From Methanocorpusculum sp. (GTDB taxonomy: Archaea > Halobacteriota > Methanomicrobia > Methanomicrobiales > Methanocorpusculaceae): 5,098 nt of DNA. This document shows positions 4,979-5,098 of the stretch, in pieces. The notes beneath the pieces were generated by a model. It searched no databases, was not told where the DNA came from, and was given only the letters and a program-made list of their open reading frames with translations. The translations under genes were made by a program, and so were the position numbers. The stretch is taken from positions 1 to 5,098 of the forward strand of contig JAUNXW010000123.1 in assembly GCA_030539595.1 (NCBI GenBank). The letters are read 5' to 3'. The stretch's first letter is position 1; the number at the start of each line of letters is the position of its first letter.

Positions 4979-5098
4979 TATTAAGCAGGTCTGTTTGGTC
5001 AATATTACGGTCTCTAATTGATTGAAAATAAGTTATATTTGGTCTTGTTTTTGTGATTTGAACAATATTAACAGAAATCAACGGCAATCTCAAACGTT
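4979..5098. other. AT-rich sequence after cofG with small repeats and a weak T-rich terminator candidate
   Basis: No plus-strand gene is visible in these 120 bp. The heptamer AATATTA occurs at 4977, 5001 and 5064, and TTTGGTC at 4994 and 5038. T-rich sequence ending in TTTTT (5048-5052) could terminate the cofG transcript, though it is about 70 nt past the stop. On the minus strand one frame is open from the edge (5096) to a TAG at 4956-4958, overlapping the end of cofG. It could be the tail of a convergent gene, or chance. Confidence 0.35.

Overview
The window reads as ordinary core genome of a methanogenic archaeon. Three genes point there: an archaeal initiation factor 1A, an FmdE-family protein (the family linked to formylmethanofuran dehydrogenase), and CofG of coenzyme F420 biosynthesis. 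A membrane pyrophosphatase, AT-rich archaeal TATA boxes and promoters with almost no leader fit this. Together with the pyrophosphatase they suggest Methanomicrobiales or a relative, but that placement is inference. I see no tRNA, rRNA, CRISPR array, insertion sequence or phage gene.

Layout. Five genes lie on the minus strand. Position 1 cuts hppA, of which 197 N-terminal codons are present (591 down to 1). Its 197-bp upstream region holds a strong Shine-Dalgarno, a hairpin that can cover it, a TATA box and an 8-bp dyad next to that box. Next is a two-gene unit, aIF1A (TTG start) followed 11 bp later by an FmdE-like gene, which ends in a T7 tract. Upstream of these are a secreted lipoprotein with its own apparently leaderless promoter, and then a full-length cardiolipin synthase/phospholipase D-family enzyme. 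At about 3780 transcription diverges. On the plus strand a small two-helix membrane protein overlaps cofG by an ATGA. The last 120 bp after cofG hold AT-rich sequence, small repeats and a minus-strand frame that stays open to the edge.

How the genes fit together. HppA (ion pumping from pyrophosphate), the cardiolipin synthase and the lipoprotein all concern the cell envelope. CofG, and perhaps the FmdE-like protein, relate to C1/methanogenesis cofactors. They look like neighbours in separate short transcription units rather than one pathway. I found no convincing new multi-gene system. The items most worth a second look are the hppA regulatory region, the FmdE-like protein that lacks the family's second cysteine motif, and the unrecognised membrane protein translationally coupled to cofG.
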